In this document: positions 61,045 to 64,000 of the stretch, one piece after another
How the letters are laid out: each line of letters starts with the position of its first letter
How positions within the stretch are numbered: position 1 is the stretch's first letter
Assembly: GCA_933207985.1 (NCBI GenBank)
Contig: OW240917.1
Coordinates: forward strand, 121,660,149 to 121,724,148
DNA: 64,000 nucleotides
Origin: Pelobates cultripes
Lineage: Eukaryota > Chordata > Amphibia > Anura > Pelobatidae
Direction of reading: 5' to 3'
The notes under the pieces: generated by a model
The model's input: only the letters and a program-made list of their open reading frames with translations
The model's database searches: none
What the model was told of the DNA's origin: nothing
Made by a program: the position numbers and the translations under genes

Positions 61045-61860
61045 GGATAAAAAAAGATCAGCGCTAATATACCTAACTAAAAATACAAAAATGTTTAACT
61101 TTTTCTACCTCCACTTGACAAAGCCACTTTGGTGAAACGCGTTGTGGATATTTTAACTGTTTGTTTTAAATTGTATTTTAATTAACGTATTTTGGCCTCT
61201 TTCCACTGTGAGTGTGCCATTTTACTTTATTATTTTCTACCTGGCATCCGATTTTAAGTTCCTGTGAGGACTACGCTAAAAGGATCCACGGTGGGGATTA
61301 TACCACTTACGCCTACACATTGAGCAGTTAATCTGCCCAATTAAATGTGAACACCTATTCTATATTCTATGCTCCGGGTACCTTTTATACTGTGAGCACA
61401 ACTGCTGTCTCTTTTATATTTTGTATGATCTTCATACCGATGATACACCAGCCTACCTACACCGTCTCACTTATCCTATAAGTGGGGATTGTACCACTGT
61501 ATGACATTCAGACTAGAGCTAGGTCAAGCTCTATCAAATGTAAGTATGACCATAGACGTTTTATTTACTTTTATGTTATTCTGGGATTTTCTGCACCATT
61601 AGTTCTCTCTTTCTGTTGCATATATGGCTGCCAAGAATACTCTGATCTGACCCCATTCCAGAGGAACTACCCTGACTCTTTGAGGTTTTATCTTCCAGCA
61701 AGTTTTACCATTTGGATTCACTCTTGGACTTATATTTGAACTTTCTTTTGCTTTTTCTTTGTTTGTCCTCATTATATTATATATATATATATATATGGCT
61801 TTTTATATACCGGTATATATTTTATTTTAATAAATACGTTATAAAACATCTGTTTTTATA
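61045..61860 (+). repeat. Unclassified interspersed repeat with GAAACGCGT motif
   Basis: Contains GACAAAGCCACTTTGGTGAA followed by ACGCGTTG at 61116-61143, a motif widespread in amphibian repeats. Two segments, GATCCACGGTGGGGATTATA near 61280 and CCTATAAGTGGGGATTGTAC near 61475, are related to each other, suggesting internal duplication. Ends are unclear. No coding frame. Confidence 0.4.
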
Positions 61861-62579
<719 letters not shown>

Positions 62580-62920
62580 TCAAACCAAAATTTCAGATGT
62601 TTTATTCCATACATGTAAATCACGACACGTTATCTGATGATAAGACTCACTCTGAACATCAACACACTAGATTATTATTCCTTTGCATAAGATAGATAAA
62701 AAGGATTCTGTGTCAAAATATAGAAAATTAAAAAGTTTTTTCGAAATCTGTACAACTGGAAAGTCAGGACGCTTTGTGACATTTTATCTCAATGACATAT
62801 AGCCTGTTAAGAAAATTCATGACTAGAAAGTGGCAGTTTTTAAACTTGATGTTACTATTGAAACAAAAATTATTACAGCTTTTCCTGCAAAATGTATTGT
62901 ATAGCAAAGTTATCACTTAC

Positions 62921-64000
62921 CTACACAGCTGCACGATGGAAAATCATACTGTGTTTTCACAGGGGTGTCCAAAAGGTTTTTAATAGGTGTGCCCAGAAGC
63001 TTTGAAGGCGATTCTAAAAAATTATTCAGAGCAGATCCTGCTGCCCTCTTGGTTGGGGTTTTTTCTTGAGGAGGAATGGGTTGTTGGTCTAGTGTAGAAG
63101 AATTAGTGTGTGTACTTAGAATTGTAATGGGACCTGACGACTCTACCTTAACATGCTTGGGTGATTTAATTGTTGATATATGATTATGAAACACCGATTT
63201 GCCAGGATACGGTTTCATCTGCTGTTCCATTGTTTCAATTATACTCTTTTGTTGCATGATCTCTGTACCAAAATGCTGACTCTCCTGCTTGATTGTTTTT
63301 CTCCCGGCTTTGTTTTCCCCGGGTGTACGCATGCAGTTGTTCTCTAATTTTGCAGATCTACGCCCATGAGAACTTTCATGCTTTTGTTGCTCTCTGCGCT
63401 GAAGCAAGTGATGCCGCAGAGCAGCATATTTTGGGATACAATCTACTTGGTTTGCAAACTGAGAATGATACCTTGTTTGATCTTGTGAAAGACTAGTTGT
63501 AGGATGGCTTTGTGGTAAGTATCTTTTTTGGTGTTCCATGCTTCTTGGAACTTCATGATTTAGTCTGCTGTTCTCTTGTTTCAGCGGATGTGAAGGATTA
63601 GAAAAGGGAACCCTGTTATTTTGTTTGTTGTTGTAATTGAGTGTGTCATGCTGTTGAATATTATGATTCTGATAATGTCTCATATGTTGCTGCAATTCCT
63701 CGGTCACGTCTTTACCATTACTTTTGCCAAATTCAATCTTCTCTGGTGTATATAGCTCTTTGCCTACACAAGAAGGTCCCATAATTTGCATGTTTGGTTC
63801 ATGATTTTGATGAAGGGCTGCAATTGTGCTGCTTGAGTATTTCCTCAATTCCCTCTCCAAGTCTTCAGCAGAAAATTGGTAACCAATGGAATTTGGGTAA
63901 GGATTTATTGAATGCGTGTTTTCTTCTAGATTTAAGGAGTTTTGTGTGCTCCCTCTAGATTGATTACATTTGTACATAGAGCTAGCATAGGCTTGTGATA
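62921..64000 (-). CDS. tet2: TET2, 3' part of the large N-terminal exon (human exon 3)
   Basis: The frame is open from the window edge (reading ..SQAYASSMYKCNQSRG) to the donor G|GTAAGT at 62920. It encodes about 359 residues of the poorly conserved, hydrophilic, Q/N/H-rich N-terminal region (HMRHYQNHNIQQHDTLNYNN). Near the end comes the conserved block NFLESPSKLLGTPIKNLLDT then PVKTQYDFPSCSCV, which leads into the Cys-rich domain. The ATG at 63977 is internal, because codons continue upstream of it in frame; the true start lies outside the window. The exon ends in phase 1, and the split Glu codon is completed by the next exon. Confidence 0.93.

Overview
The window is animal nuclear DNA, AT-rich, intron-bearing and packed with transposons. 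One host gene is recognisable: the 3' part of TET2 (methylcytosine dioxygenase 2), on the minus strand from the right edge to position 29253. Nine coding segments can be placed with GT-AG junctions and matching phases: the 3' end of the large exon (human exon 3), six exons of 91, 94, 209, 151, 90 and 138 bp, a 358-bp exon, and the last exon with the stop codon. Joined, they encode about 1,170 residues holding the Cys-rich and double-stranded beta-helix domains, with the iron, 2-oxoglutarate and methylcytosine contact residues kept. The tetrapod-type TET2 protein, together with L1/Tx1, DIRS, gypsy, Tc1, hAT and TTAA-flanked MITE families, suggests an amphibian, most likely a frog. This is inference, because no species can be named from the sequence alone.

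Left third (1 to about 17000): a graveyard of nested mobile elements with no host gene. In order it holds a gypsy pol end with its 3' LTR; a non-autonomous hAT element with a swollen ACTCACTGAC-type satellite; an internally deleted Tc1/mariner element; a nearly full-length plus-strand L1 (5300-11994) split by a solo LTR; and an older minus-strand L1 split by a second LTR and by an antisense gypsy fragment.

Middle (17000-29250): an AT-rich stretch with few repeats, downstream of TET2. It should contain the TET2 3'UTR, whose end cannot be fixed. It carries a truncated Tc1, a TTAA MITE, a 0.6-kb foldback palindrome and two small MITEs.

Right part (29250-64000): TET2 exons separated by repeat-filled introns. 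Intron 7 carries a structurally complete Tc1-like element with an unbroken 338-aa transposase whose catalytic spacing is DD37E, the TRT-type spacing. Intron 5 carries an L1 tail, an L2-type LINE, a second LINE interrupted by a DIRS-like element, and a chain of three TTAA elements that share their TTAA ends. The last of these was opened by two oppositely oriented Tc1 DD34E elements. Intron 4 holds a retroposed insert with a 14-bp target duplication.

No RNA gene, CRISPR array, operon or prokaryotic-type defence or biosynthetic system is present. The most noteworthy items are the intact DD37E transposon inside TET2, the TTAA-sharing MITE chain, the foldback palindrome and the unidentified retroposed sequence in intron 4.
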